A program made the translations under genes and the position numbers. From Flavipsychrobacter sp. (GTDB lineage Bacteria; Bacteroidota; Bacteroidia; Chitinophagales; Chitinophagaceae), in NCBI GenBank assembly GCA_024508935.1, contig JANINW010000011.1, positions 293,581 through 357,580 of the forward strand: a stretch of DNA of 64,000 bases, read 5' to 3'. Shown one piece after another: positions 1 through 7,971 of this stretch; within the stretch, counting starts at the first letter, position 1, and each line of letters opens with the position of its first letter. The notes under the pieces were generated by a model. That model made no database searches. It saw only the letters and a list, made by a program, of their open reading frames with translations, and had not been told where the DNA came from.

Positions 1-1281
1 AAGGAACAGCATACCGGCAACAATAAGTGCTATATAACCACCATGCGGGAATTTTTCAAGATTAGCTATCAGGAACGAGAACTCGATACCCAGGAATAAG
101 ATGAGGTAGAAAACAATACCTATTATAGGCACGCGCTTGATGAACATATAATAGGCAAACAGGCAGGAGGTCATTATCATACATAATGTAATGGCCAGGC
201 CATAAGCCGCATCCATATTAGATGATTTCTGGAAGATAAGCACTACGCCGGTACAGCCTACAAACAACAGGAAATTAATACCGGGTATAAATAACTGTCC
301 TCGCTCATTGCTGGGATAATTGATCTTCATTTTAGGCCATAAATTCAATTTTATAGCCTCGCTGATAAGGGTGAAGGAGCCGGATATTAAAGCCTGGCTG
401 GCAATTACCGCAGCCATAGTTGCAATAATAATGCCCGGTAATACGAACCACTGGGGCATCAGTTCGTAGAACGGGTTGATCTTAGATGCGTTCAGCATCA
501 TCCCCCTGTGCGTAAGCAGCCATGAGCCCTGGCCCAGGTAGTTGAGTATGAGGCATGTTTTTACAAATATCCATGAGTAGCGGATATTACCCCTCCCGCA
601 GTGCCCAAGGTCGGAGTATAGTGCTTCGGCACCCGTTGTACAAAGGAAAACAGCGCCTAATATCCAGAATCCTTTAGGGTATTCTGTAAGCAGCTTAATA
701 GCATAGTAGGGATTGAAAGCTTTGAAAATGGTCCAGTCGTCATTGATATGATATAAGCCTAAAACAGCCAGCATGGTGAACCATATAAGCATAATAGGAC
801 CGAACAGCTTGCCTATAGCACTGCTGCCGAATTGCTGGAAAAAGAAAAGAACGGTGATAATAGCCAGGATAATATTCACGATCGTCCAGTCAGATATATT
901 GCTGAGTATGGGAATATTGCGCAAACCTTCTACTGCAGAGGCTACCGAGATAGGCGGAGTGATCATACCATCGGCCAGTAAGGCGGCGCCACCCACCATT
1001 GCAGGGAATACGGTCCATTTACCATGCCGTCTTACAAGGGCAAAAAGCGAAAATATACCTCCTTCACCGCGGTTATCGGCTTTCAGGGTCAGTAATACGT
1101 ATTTAACGGTTGTCTGAAGGGTCAGGGTCCATATAATGCAGGATAATCCGCCAATAATCAACAGCTCGCTGATGGTCTTACCATTGCATATTGCGTTGAA
1201 AACGTAAAGGGGAGATGTACCAATGTCGCCATAGATAATACCCAGTGCGATAATCAGGCCGGCCAGGCTGGCCTTGTTCAT
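1..1281 (-). CDS. kup: KUP-family potassium uptake permease (N-terminal part, cut by window edge)
   Basis: The gene runs off the left edge, so about 427 N-terminal residues are visible out of the roughly 620-660 usual for the family. KUP proteins import K+ with protons across the inner membrane. The hallmark G-I-I-Y-G-D-I-G-T-S-P-L-Y stretch is at residues 14-26, followed by NRGEGG at 70-75 and ADGMITPPISV at 103-113, and then a run of hydrophobic helices. The start is taken as the ATG at 1281; an in-frame GTG at 1293 is also possible. A -7 box on this strand lies at 1330-1323. It diverges from dusB. The family assignment is secure from the motifs. Confidence 0.93.
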   Translation of the reverse strand, partial: MNKASLAGLIIALGIIYGDIGTSPLYVFNAICNGKTISELLIIGGLSCIIWTLTLQTTVKYVLLTLKADNRGEGGIFSLFALVRRHGKWTVFPAMVGGAALLADGMITPPISVASAVEGLRNIPILSNISDWTIVNIILAIITVLFFFQQFGSSAIGKLFGPIMLIWFTMLAVLGLYHINDDWTIFKAFNPYYAIKLLTEYPKGFWILGAVFLCTTGAEALYSDLGHCGRGNIRYSWIFVKTCLILNYLGQGSWLLTHRGMMLNASKINPFYELMPQWFVLPGIIIATMAAVIASQALISGSFTLISEAIKLNLWPKMKINYPSNERGQLFIPGINFLLFVGCTGVVLIFQKSSNMDAAYGLAITLCMIMTSCLFAYYMFIKRVPIIGIVFYLILFLGIEFSFLIANLEKFPHGGYIALIVAGMLFL

Positions 1282-1322
1282 GTTTTTGCTCACAGCGGTT
1301 AAACTGGTTGAATTGTAGCGCG

Positions 1323-1330
1323 CAAAGTTA
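1323..1330 (-). promoter_or_regulatory. -7 box for kup
   Basis: Minus-strand TAACTTTG followed by CGCGC matches the Bacteroidota TAnnTTTG element. No TTG lies at the right distance upstream. Predicted transcription start is about 1316, giving a leader of about 35 nt to the ATG at 1281. Confidence 0.55.
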
Positions 1331-1396
1331 GCGCATTATTGTCTAGCATTATATACCGCGCAAATAATGTTCCAAATTTCACGATATGAGGATATA

Positions 1397-1430
1397 TTGA
1401 CACATTTCACCTGTTTAGCCCGTAACTTTG
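1397..1430 (+). promoter_or_regulatory. Promoter of dusB (TTG ... TAACTTTG)
   Basis: TTG at 1397-1399 and TAACTTTG at 1423-1430, separated by 23 nt, fit the Bacteroidota -33/-7 pattern. The -7 box covers the upstream TTG codon at 1428, so the ATG at 1440 is the realistic start and the leader should be only a few bases long. Confidence 0.65.
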
Positions 1431-1439
1431 CGCGGCTTA

Positions 1440-2435
1440 ATGGTAAAGATCGAAAATATAGAACTGGGCGAATTTCCGCTTTTGCTGGCACCGATGGAAG
1501 ATGTCAGCGATCCGCCTTTTCGTGCTGTGTGTAAAGATCATGGGGCAGACCTGATGTATACAGAATTTATTTCTACAGAGGGTCTTATAAGAGATGCCAT
1601 TAAAAGCAGGCAGAAACTGGATATTTTCGACTACGAACGCCCGATAGGTATACAGATATTTGGCGGCGACGAAGAGGCCATGGCTTTGTCGGCCCGTATT
1701 GTTGAGGCTACCAACCCCGACCTGCTGGACATAAATTTTGGTTGCCCGGTGAAAAAGGTAGTGTGTAAAGGTGCCGGCGCTGCTGTACTGAAAGATATAG
1801 ACCTGATGGTGCGTCTCACAAAGGCAGTGGTCAATTCCACTAAACTGCCGGTTACTGTAAAAACGCGCTTGGGCTGGGATGAAAGTTCTAAGAATATAGA
1901 AGAAGTAGCCGAACGCTTGCAGGATATAGGCGTTAAAGCCCTTTCTATACATGGCCGTACCCGTGTGCAGATGTACAAAGGCGAGGCTAAATGGGAATTG
2001 ATATCTAAAGTGAAGAATAATCCCAGGATACATATACCCATATTTGGCAATGGCGATATAGACAGCCCTGCAAAGGCGCTGGAATACAAGAACCGTTATG
2101 ATGTAGACGGCATTATGATAGGGCGTGCTGCCATAGGCTACCCCTGGATATTCAGGGAGATAAAGCATTATTTTGCAACAGGGGAGACATTACCGCCGCC
2201 GACACTGGAAGAACGGATAGCTGCCTGCCGCAAACACCTGTACGGCTCTGTTAAATGGAAGGGTGAGAAACTGGGTATACTGGAAATGCGCCGCCATTAC
2301 GCAAACTACCTGAAAGGCTTATCTCATATTAAAGACTTCCGCAGCAAGCTGGTAACTACAGACAGTATCAACCAGATAGATGATATACTGGAAGAGATCA
2401 TAGCACATTATACCAACCTGGCTACGGCGGTTTAA
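1440..2435 (+). CDS. dusB: tRNA-dihydrouridine synthase, DusB type
   Basis: 331 residues. Dus enzymes are FMN-dependent and reduce uridines in the tRNA D-loop. The order of motifs is typical: LLLAPMEDVSDPPFR near residue 14, DINFGCPVKKVVCKGAGAAVL at about 97-117 with the catalytic Cys in GCP (residue 102), PVTVKTRLGWD, the IHGRTR motif, and the phosphate-binding GNGDI and DGIMIGRAAIGYPW segments. The reading frame continues upstream to a TTG at 1428, but that codon sits inside the promoter's -7 box, so the ATG at 1440 was chosen. A perfect hairpin terminator follows. Monocistronic. Confidence 0.95.
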   Translation: MVKIENIELGEFPLLLAPMEDVSDPPFRAVCKDHGADLMYTEFISTEGLIRDAIKSRQKLDIFDYERPIGIQIFGGDEEAMALSARIVEATNPDLLDINFGCPVKKVVCKGAGAAVLKDIDLMVRLTKAVVNSTKLPVTVKTRLGWDESSKNIEEVAERLQDIGVKALSIHGRTRVQMYKGEAKWELISKVKNNPRIHIPIFGNGDIDSPAKALEYKNRYDVDGIMIGRAAIGYPWIFREIKHYFATGETLPPPTLEERIAACRKHLYGSVKWKGEKLGILEMRRHYANYLKGLSHIKDFRSKLVTTDSINQIDDILEEIIAHYTNLATAV

Positions 2436-2442
2436 ATTATTA

Positions 2443-2487
2443 TGCATTAAAAAAGCAGCAGGTACAACCTGCTGCTTTTTTAATGCA
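2443..2487. terminator. Bidirectional terminator, perfect 21-bp stem
   Basis: The arms 2443-2463 and 2467-2487 are perfect inverted repeats around a 3-base loop. The core is AAAAAAGCAGCAGG / CCTGCTGCTTTTTT. Because both flanks are A/T runs, it can end dusB on the plus strand and the lipoprotein gene on the minus strand. Confidence 0.9.
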
Positions 2488-2498
2488 ATACGATTATA

Positions 2499-2696
2499 TT
2501 ATTTCAGTTCGCAATGGCCATTAATGTTCTTTTCATCACAGTTACGGTTGGCATCTACTTTATTGGTAGCATACACTTCGTACTCGGCTGTCTTGTTAAA
2601 GCTATCAACGCATTCACATTTATAAGTCTTTTCGCATGATGTAAGCGCAAAAGACAATGAGATAAGGCCAAAGCAAATAGTAAGTATTCTTTTCAT
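2499..2696 (-). CDS. Small Cys-rich lipoprotein, unknown function
   Basis: 65 residues. The N-terminus MKRILTICFGLISLSFALTSC is a lipoprotein signal with lipobox LTSC, so the mature protein of about 45 residues should be lipidated at Cys21. The mature part has further Cys residues (KCEC, NCDE, GHCELK), which suggests disulfides in the periplasm or on the surface. It lies downstream of the gingipain-like gene, 65 nt away and on the same strand, with an 11-bp inverted repeat between them. It ends at the shared terminator with dusB. Function not recognised; short cysteine lipoproteins like this are common in Bacteroidota. Confidence 0.7.
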   Translation of the reverse strand: MKRILTICFGLISLSFALTSCEKTYKCECVDSFNKTAEYEVYATNKVDANRNCDEKNINGHCELK

Positions 2697-2716
2697 AAAA
2701 CGCTTCTTATTTCAGC

Positions 2717-2745
2717 TTCACAAGAATAGATAAAATTCTTGTGAA
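2717..2745. repeat. 11-bp inverted repeat between two minus-strand genes
   Basis: TTCACAAGAAT (2717-2727) and ATTCTTGTGAA (2735-2745) are perfect inverted repeats around AGATAAA. There is no T-run on the 3' side in either direction, so it does not look like a standard terminator. It could be an operator for the small lipoprotein gene or an RNA processing hairpin. Confidence 0.5.
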
Positions 2746-2761
2746 ATCAAAAAAACGCAGC

Positions 2762-4747
2762 TCATTCACTCATTTTTAGCCATTTGGTACTGTAGTTATG
2801 TCCACCGGCCTCAATAGTAAAAATATAATTACCGGGTGGAAGGCCTTTAATATCTAAACTTATTTTATTCGCCCCCGGTTTTAGCTGGGCTTTTGTTTTA
2901 ATTACAATAGCTCCATTCATATTGGTAACGATTATGTTTGCCTGGGCTTTTCCTGTACTGGAAATGTCTGCGTTTAAAACAGCAAATGCCGGGTTGGGGT
3001 ATAGTACCGGCTGCATGATAGTGGCCACTTGCTGCACACCTGACGGCGGCATTGGGTAGGTAATATTGGCAGAACTGGTGTTACCTATACTAAGATTGTA
3101 ATACTTGCCCGATGGGGTTTGTTGCAATTTTACTGCACGTACCATATAATACTGGGTGCCATTGGTACCGCTGGAATCGTTGAAGCTGGTACCGGTAAGC
3201 ATATCCGAACGTTTTTCATAAGCCCCGAATTCCGTTGCGCTCCTGTATACAAAATATCCTATTACAGCGGGGTCTGGTGAAGCTGTCCAGGTAAGATGCG
3301 CACCACCTGCCGTACCGGTGAGCACTACATTGCCCGGTGGTTGTATATAATCGGTACGCAGGCTCAGGTCGCCCATTAAAGCAATATGTACAAATTGTGC
3401 TCCGTAGTTGGCCGGTGTGTAAAGATTTGTATTGTTTTGCGACAGGCGGGTAGCATAGCCGATATTCTCACCCAGCGTCATGTGATGCATAAACCAGTTG
3501 GGCCTGCCCGCCCAGCAACTGGTAAGTGCGGGCGTATTGGAGCAGAGCGGTGCGCGCATAAAATTATTCTGCGCGTCCCAGTCGCCAAAATAGCTGCCAA
3601 ACAATAGCGTGAAAATACTGTTGACATTGTTAGTGGCAAAATCTGTAGTATTGCCTACACCGCTGGCACTGGTATAGCTGCCACCACCGCAACCATAGGC
3701 CCATTGGTACACATTTGTGTTGAGGGTACTGATAAATGGTAAGGACCTTACACTATCCCGGCCCACCAATGGAGTGAAATTCCGCCAGCCATTCGCTGCA
3801 AACGCTTCGCCGCTAAACGCTCCAAAATTATCATATATCAAAGCGCGGTGAATGATGTTCAAAGAATCCATTTTGTACACATGGTTCCTGTTGAGATAGC
3901 TGCGCATCAGCTGCACTTCAGTTTTAGAAAAGGCCGGCATGTTGGCAAAATCTATCCGGCTCACCTGCAATTCTACATCGCTGGGCAGATTGCTTTGGTC
4001 CCATTTCCCATCGCCCGGTATATTCTTGTTTTGTGCGCGAGAAGCCGATGAGTTATTGACCGTATTATCTGTCCAGCTTCCATTTAATTCGCCATAGAAT
4101 ACATCTGCCGGCCATGCGCCCAGGTGGTCCGGGTGGCCATCGGGGTTTATTTCGCCGCTGTAAGGCACCGCAATATGCCCTAATATAAGCACTGCCGCCA
4201 GGCTGCTGTTTGATTGCGATGTACTGGTGATATAATTCTTTATCGTTGTGGCAGTGGCGGCACGGTTATAATCATTGCGCAGCACTTCCCAGCCGTCACC
4301 ACTAAGGTCTTTCATCAATCTTCTTATTTCGGTCTTGCATGAATCGGTGAACGTGGAATCTACCAGCAGCAGCAATGCACCTTTGCTGTGTAATGCCGGC
4401 GCCTTAATGCCGGCGCATATATAGCCTGCTGAAGAGGCCGGGGTAGTGCCTTGGCGGGCTACTTTATATTCCCATACTTCATTCACTGCTACATTATTAT
4501 CGGTATAGCTGGTATCTGCTGCCGTAAGTGTACCCGGCAATGCGCTCCATGTGGTAGCAGTTTTGGCTTTCCTGTATACCGTGTAAGAGGCTGTGCCCGC
4601 TATCGGTTTCCAAAACAATTTTATTTGCGCAGGAGATTCCTGCACGGCAGCTGTCATTTGCACTGCATAATCGGCAGCCGATTGTGCAAAAGATAATGTA
4701 TACGAAAATGTACACAGCATGGCTATTGCCAGGTAACGTTGCAGCAT
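2762..4747 (-). CDS. Secreted gingipain-like (C25-type) protein with FN3 domains and T9SS sorting tail
   Basis: 661 residues. Visible order: Sec signal peptide (1-22, ending SFAQ), an FN3-like domain at about 28-115 (IKLFWKPIAGTASYTVYRK), a central region at about 120-460 that resembles peptidase family C25, a second FN3-like domain at about 475-565 (HLTWTASPDPAVIGYFVYR), and a type A T9SS tail at about 590-661 (LYPNPA, LPPGNYIF, a Lys-rich end). In the centre LILGHIAVPYSG and WAYGCGGGS could hold the His and Cys of a C25 dyad, but I cannot confirm them. The tail predicts export through the type IX system and surface attachment or release. The central assignment is by resemblance only; the FN3 and tail calls are firmer. 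Confidence 0.75.
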   Translation of the reverse strand: MLQRYLAIAMLCTFSYTLSFAQSAADYAVQMTAAVQESPAQIKLFWKPIAGTASYTVYRKAKTATTWSALPGTLTAADTSYTDNNVAVNEVWEYKVARQGTTPASSAGYICAGIKAPALHSKGALLLLVDSTFTDSCKTEIRRLMKDLSGDGWEVLRNDYNRAATATTIKNYITSTSQSNSSLAAVLILGHIAVPYSGEINPDGHPDHLGAWPADVFYGELNGSWTDNTVNNSSASRAQNKNIPGDGKWDQSNLPSDVELQVSRIDFANMPAFSKTEVQLMRSYLNRNHVYKMDSLNIIHRALIYDNFGAFSGEAFAANGWRNFTPLVGRDSVRSLPFISTLNTNVYQWAYGCGGGSYTSASGVGNTTDFATNNVNSIFTLLFGSYFGDWDAQNNFMRAPLCSNTPALTSCWAGRPNWFMHHMTLGENIGYATRLSQNNTNLYTPANYGAQFVHIALMGDLSLRTDYIQPPGNVVLTGTAGGAHLTWTASPDPAVIGYFVYRSATEFGAYEKRSDMLTGTSFNDSSGTNGTQYYMVRAVKLQQTPSGKYYNLSIGNTSSANITYPMPPSGVQQVATIMQPVLYPNPAFAVLNADISSTGKAQANIIVTNMNGAIVIKTKAQLKPGANKISLDIKGLPPGNYIFTIEAGGHNYSTKWLKMSE

Positions 4748-4946
4748 TTGTAGATGATTTGATACTAATATATATAAAACTGTATTGGGTTACAAGCCGG
4801 TACAATTATTAGTCGTTTGAGGGCATAATATTTTATTAAAAAATCACGAGAATAATGTGTATTTTAATATCCGTGCAGGTACGGATGTGATTATTAATAT
4901 TGGTATAATATTTTTAGCTTTAATTACCCCTTCAATAACACGCTAT

Positions 4947-5159
4947 ATGAACAACAAACTCTACATAAATAATAAGACAAACAAACCGATGCACGCAACT
5001 ATTTCAGATAACTATACAGGCAACAGCGTGCGTACTTACGAGCTACATCCGGGTGCTAACGAAATAACAGTTGCAGAATTGGAAGAAGGCGTGTATATGA
5101 TAGAGCTTGAAGATTGCAATCATGATATATTTTACCGTCAAAAGCTGGTAAGAGATTAA
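4947..5159 (+). CDS. Small 70-residue protein resembling a T9SS-tail fold, unknown function
   Basis: 70 residues starting MNNKLYINNKTNK. The frame is open upstream to 4857, but that part is hydrophobic and unlike the rest, so the ATG at 4947 was chosen. The pattern ...SVRTYELHPGANEITVAELEEGVYMIELED resembles the beta-rich C-terminal domain of T9SS cargo proteins (L-x-x-G-x-N-x-I-x-V-x-x-L-x-x-G-x-Y), yet there is no signal peptide and no N-terminal cargo. Its stop codon overlaps the stop of the convergent gene in a shared TTAA. Function not recognised. The coding call rests on this pattern and on clean spacing. Confidence 0.55.
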   Translation: MNNKLYINNKTNKPMHATISDNYTGNSVRTYELHPGANEITVAELEEGVYMIELEDCNHDIFYRQKLVRD

Positions 5160-5638
5160 CCCATCTGCTGTTCAGCAAAATTCAAGATAGCTTTTAAGAT
5201 ATGATCCATCACCTCGTCTGCAGGCAAGTGGGTTGACGCATCCATATTAATAGATTTGTAAGCAACGGTTACTTTCCTGGAATGCCTGGTGATACTGAAA
5301 ATAAAAGATGGCAGGGTAGCTGTGTCCTGTTCATTATTGTCGGGATCATTTGCAATTGCAGTTAAGCTTAATACTTCCGTATTTATATCGGGGTAATCAT
5401 CGTAGGTTATGGCAGCTACCTGGTAAACCATTTCACGGCCATTGCTGCTTATGCGAATATAATTGCCCTTATGGGCATGATGAGCTAAAGGATGCCAGTG
5501 GCTATCTGTCAGCTGGAAAACCGTTTCTGATGGTGGCATGGCTTTTTGCCAGGCATCTATATCCAGCAGGTTTTCTTTTGCCAGCACAAAAAAATCGGCT
5601 GCATCGTCTTCATTTTCTGCAACGTAATGGTATTGCAT
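5156..5638 (-). CDS. Hypothetical acidic cytosolic protein
   Basis: 160 residues from the ATG at 5638 (MQYHYVAENEDDAADFFVLAKENLLDIDAWQKAM). A longer frame reaches 5698, but its first 20 residues look non-conserved. There is no signal peptide or membrane segment. The middle holds a His-rich stretch (DSHWHPLAHHAHKGNYIRIS) and the C-terminal half is amphipathic. Not recognised. It converges with the small gene at 4947-5159; the two stop codons overlap by four bases. It diverges from the amino-acid permease. Confidence 0.6.
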   Translation of the reverse strand: MQYHYVAENEDDAADFFVLAKENLLDIDAWQKAMPPSETVFQLTDSHWHPLAHHAHKGNYIRISSNGREMVYQVAAITYDDYPDINTEVLSLTAIANDPDNNEQDTATLPSFIFSITRHSRKVTVAYKSINMDASTHLPADEVMDHILKAILNFAEQQMG

Positions 5639-5720
5639 AAGCCTTTTAGTTATGTGTGCGAAATTTCGTGCCAAAAGCCGGTTGCAATTTTGAAACACTA
5701 TTCAAAGCGTGATTTTTGAC

Positions 5721-5758
5721 TTGAGGCTATTAAATTAAAGCATTTTAAGCTACTTTTC
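5721..5758 (+). promoter_or_regulatory. Promoter-like TTG / TACTTTTC directly at the permease start
   Basis: TTG at 5721-5723 and TACTTTTC at 5751-5758 (one mismatch to TAnnTTTG) sit right against the ATG at 5759. If this is the real -7 box, transcription would begin near the second in-frame ATG at 5765 and the message would be leaderless. Confidence 0.4.
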
Positions 5759-7462
5759 ATGCCTATGTGGCAAGCATTATTTCGCCGTAAATCACTGGAA
5801 CAAATTGAAAAAGATGTGGCATCCGGACTTTCTGATGCACATAGTTTAGGTAACCTGCATAAAGTGCTCACCGTACGCGATCTTACCTTTATGGGTATTG
5901 CAGCGGTGGTGGGTGCAGGTATATTTTCTACCATCGGCAAGGCCAGTTTTGATGGTGGTCCGGGTATCATATTTCTTTTTCTCTTTGTATCAGTAGCCTG
6001 TGGTTTCGCAGCAGTCTGCTATGCTGAATTTGCCAGCATGGTACCCGTGGCCGGCAGTGCTTATACTTATTCTTACGTTGCGTTCGGTGAAGTAGTAGCC
6101 TGGATAATAGGTTGGGACCTGCTGATGGAATATGCCATTGGCAATATAGCGGTAGCTATATCATGGAGCGATTATTTTACTACTTTATTAGATGGGTTTG
6201 GTCTGCATATACCTGAATACCTGACTATGGATTACTGGACAGCCAAAGGCATGGGTAGCGAAGCAGCTACTATTGCCTGGCGGCAGGCACCTGCTTTCGG
6301 TCCGTTCAAACTGATATGCGACCTGCCCGCTTTCCTCATTACTGTTATTATTACCTGGGTTATATATATAGGCATCAAAGAATCCAAGCGCACTACCAAT
6401 GCAATGGTTGTGTTGAAGATAGCGGTTATACTGCTTGTCATTATTGCCGGTGCATTTTATGTGAAACCCGAAAACTGGTCGCCGTTTATGCCCAATGGCA
6501 TATCTGGCATACTCAGCGGTACGGCAGCCGTATTTTTCTCTTATATCGGTTTCGATGCTATTTCTACTACTGCAGAAGAATGTCGTAACCCGCAAAAAGA
6601 CCTGCCCAAGGCCATGTTCAATTCACTGATCATCTGTACCATCATCTATGTATTGATAGCCCTGGTACTTACAGGCATGGTCAGCTATACTACTTTAAAT
6701 GTTGGCGATCCGCTGGCTTATGTATTTAAAGCCAATGGTATCGACTGGCTGGCCGGTGTTATAGCAGTGAGCGCAGTTGTGGCCACGGCCAGCGTTTTAT
6801 TGGTGTTTCAGCTGGGCCAGCCGCGTATCTGGATGAGTATGAGCCGCGATGGTTTGCTGCCACCTGTATTTGCAAAGATCCATCCTAAATATAAAACACC
6901 TTCATTTTCCACCATCCTCACGGGTTTTGTGGTAGGTATCCCAGCTTTATTTTTGAATCTGAACGTAGTAGTTGACCTTACCAGCGTTGGAACGCTTTTC
7001 GCTTTTGTGCTGGTTTGTGGCGGCATTATACGCCTGCAGCAGCAAAAGAAAAAAATGGCCGCTATCAATGGCAATGGCCCTGCGGTGCCTGACAGCAAAT
7101 TCAAAACGCCGTATATAAACAGTAAATGGATCGTGCCGCTGCTTTTCATCATTACTATTGTATTATTCTTAAGATATTACCCGGGTGGTGTTGATGGTTT
7201 TCTGAGCCTGAAAGGAGAAGGGTGGCCTGCAATGAGGGAGAAAGTGCCTTATATATTTTTCGGTATCGTATTCGCTGTAATGGCCGTGCTGTCATTCATT
7301 AATAATTACTCACTTATACCGGTACTTGGTTTCCTATGCTGTACGTATTTGTTATGTGAATCAGGTACTTCCAACTGGGAGCGCTTCCTGGTGTGGCTGG
7401 TACTGGGCATGGTGATATACTTTAGCTATGGCAGGAAAAAAAGTAAACTAAATGCAGGATAA
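5759..7462 (+). CDS. APC-superfamily amino-acid permease, cationic amino-acid transporter type
   Basis: 567 residues, at least twelve hydrophobic helices. The first helix carries the APC signature GIAAVVGAGIFSTIG (about residues 46-60), and helix 6 has the conserved FFSYIGFDAISTTAEECRNPQKDLPKA of CAT/YhdG-like transporters. The protein therefore probably imports an amino acid, by proton coupling, across the inner membrane; the substrate cannot be read from the sequence. Start at 5759 or the ATG two codons later (see promoter). The C-terminal extension after about residue 440 has three more helices, as in CAT-type members. Monocistronic. Confidence 0.9.
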   Translation: MPMWQALFRRKSLEQIEKDVASGLSDAHSLGNLHKVLTVRDLTFMGIAAVVGAGIFSTIGKASFDGGPGIIFLFLFVSVACGFAAVCYAEFASMVPVAGSAYTYSYVAFGEVVAWIIGWDLLMEYAIGNIAVAISWSDYFTTLLDGFGLHIPEYLTMDYWTAKGMGSEAATIAWRQAPAFGPFKLICDLPAFLITVIITWVIYIGIKESKRTTNAMVVLKIAVILLVIIAGAFYVKPENWSPFMPNGISGILSGTAAVFFSYIGFDAISTTAEECRNPQKDLPKAMFNSLIICTIIYVLIALVLTGMVSYTTLNVGDPLAYVFKANGIDWLAGVIAVSAVVATASVLLVFQLGQPRIWMSMSRDGLLPPVFAKIHPKYKTPSFSTILTGFVVGIPALFLNLNVVVDLTSVGTLFAFVLVCGGIIRLQQQKKKMAAINGNGPAVPDSKFKTPYINSKWIVPLLFIITIVLFLRYYPGGVDGFLSLKGEGWPAMREKVPYIFFGIVFAVMAVLSFINNYSLIPVLGFLCCTYLLCESGTSNWERFLVWLVLGMVIYFSYGRKKSKLNAG

Positions 7463-7476
7463 TAGCTGTGAGGCTA

Positions 7477-7507
7477 TTGCATTGCAAGATAATTGCTATT
7501 AAATTTG
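7477..7507 (+). promoter_or_regulatory. Promoter of EGF-like lipoprotein gene
   Basis: TTG at 7477-7479 and TAAATTTG at 7500-7507, spaced by 20 nt, match the Bacteroidota consensus. Predicted start of transcription is about 7514, which leaves about 12 nt before the ATG at 7526. Confidence 0.65.
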
Positions 7508-7525
7508 ATTTTATACAACCATTTT

Positions 7526-7960
7526 ATGAAACGTTATATACTATTCACTGCATTACTCACTATCGGACTTTTTACTACAGTTATCTATACCAGCTGTACC
7601 AAAGACAAAGACAATGATAAATGTAAAACTGTAGTATGTAGCAATGGCGGTGTTTGTAAAGACGGGGCCTGCAGTTGCCCGCCTGATTTTACCGGTGCCA
7701 ACTGTGAAAAGCTGGCGTGCGAGGTGAATAATACCGGCAGAGTGCGTTTCAGTAACAGGTCTATAGCCAGCACTTACGAAGTAATATGGGACGGCAGGAA
7801 TATTTCTACTATCGGACCAGGTGTTACAACCAATTATCTCGTTACCAATGCCGGCCAGCATACACTCGCATTCAAATACATGGACAGTACTAACAATGCA
7901 TGCACGCAGGTGCAGAATGTACAGCAATGTGCCTCTGCCGAATATTACTGTACAAAATAA
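7526..7960 (+). CDS. EGF-like domain lipoprotein
   Basis: 144 residues from the ATG at 7526, chosen because it begins a clean lipoprotein signal (MKRYILFTALL...VIYTSC, Cys24). Residues 33-60 form one EGF-like module with six cysteines spaced C-x4-C-x5-C-x4-C-x-C-x8-C and the typical NGGVC and PPDFTGANC segments. A further domain of about 80 residues, with three more Cys near the end, is not recognised. Likely anchored in the outer membrane. A second lipoprotein with exactly the same cysteine spacing lies at 30726-31223. Converges with the DUF218 gene. Confidence 0.75.
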   Translation: MKRYILFTALLTIGLFTTVIYTSCTKDKDNDKCKTVVCSNGGVCKDGACSCPPDFTGANCEKLACEVNNTGRVRFSNRSIASTYEVIWDGRNISTIGPGVTTNYLVTNAGQHTLAFKYMDSTNNACTQVQNVQQCASAEYYCTK

Positions 7961-7971
7961 CTCCGGTTATA

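Noticed and set aside
1437-2168. Long open frame antisense to dusB, 243 codons
   Set aside because: It mirrors the codon phase of a confident gene, has Cys/Tyr/Ile-rich random content and no motif.
4857-4946. Upstream extension of the 70-residue protein
   Set aside because: Hydrophobic and AT-rich, not like the rest of the protein; the ATG at 4947 starts the conserved-looking part.
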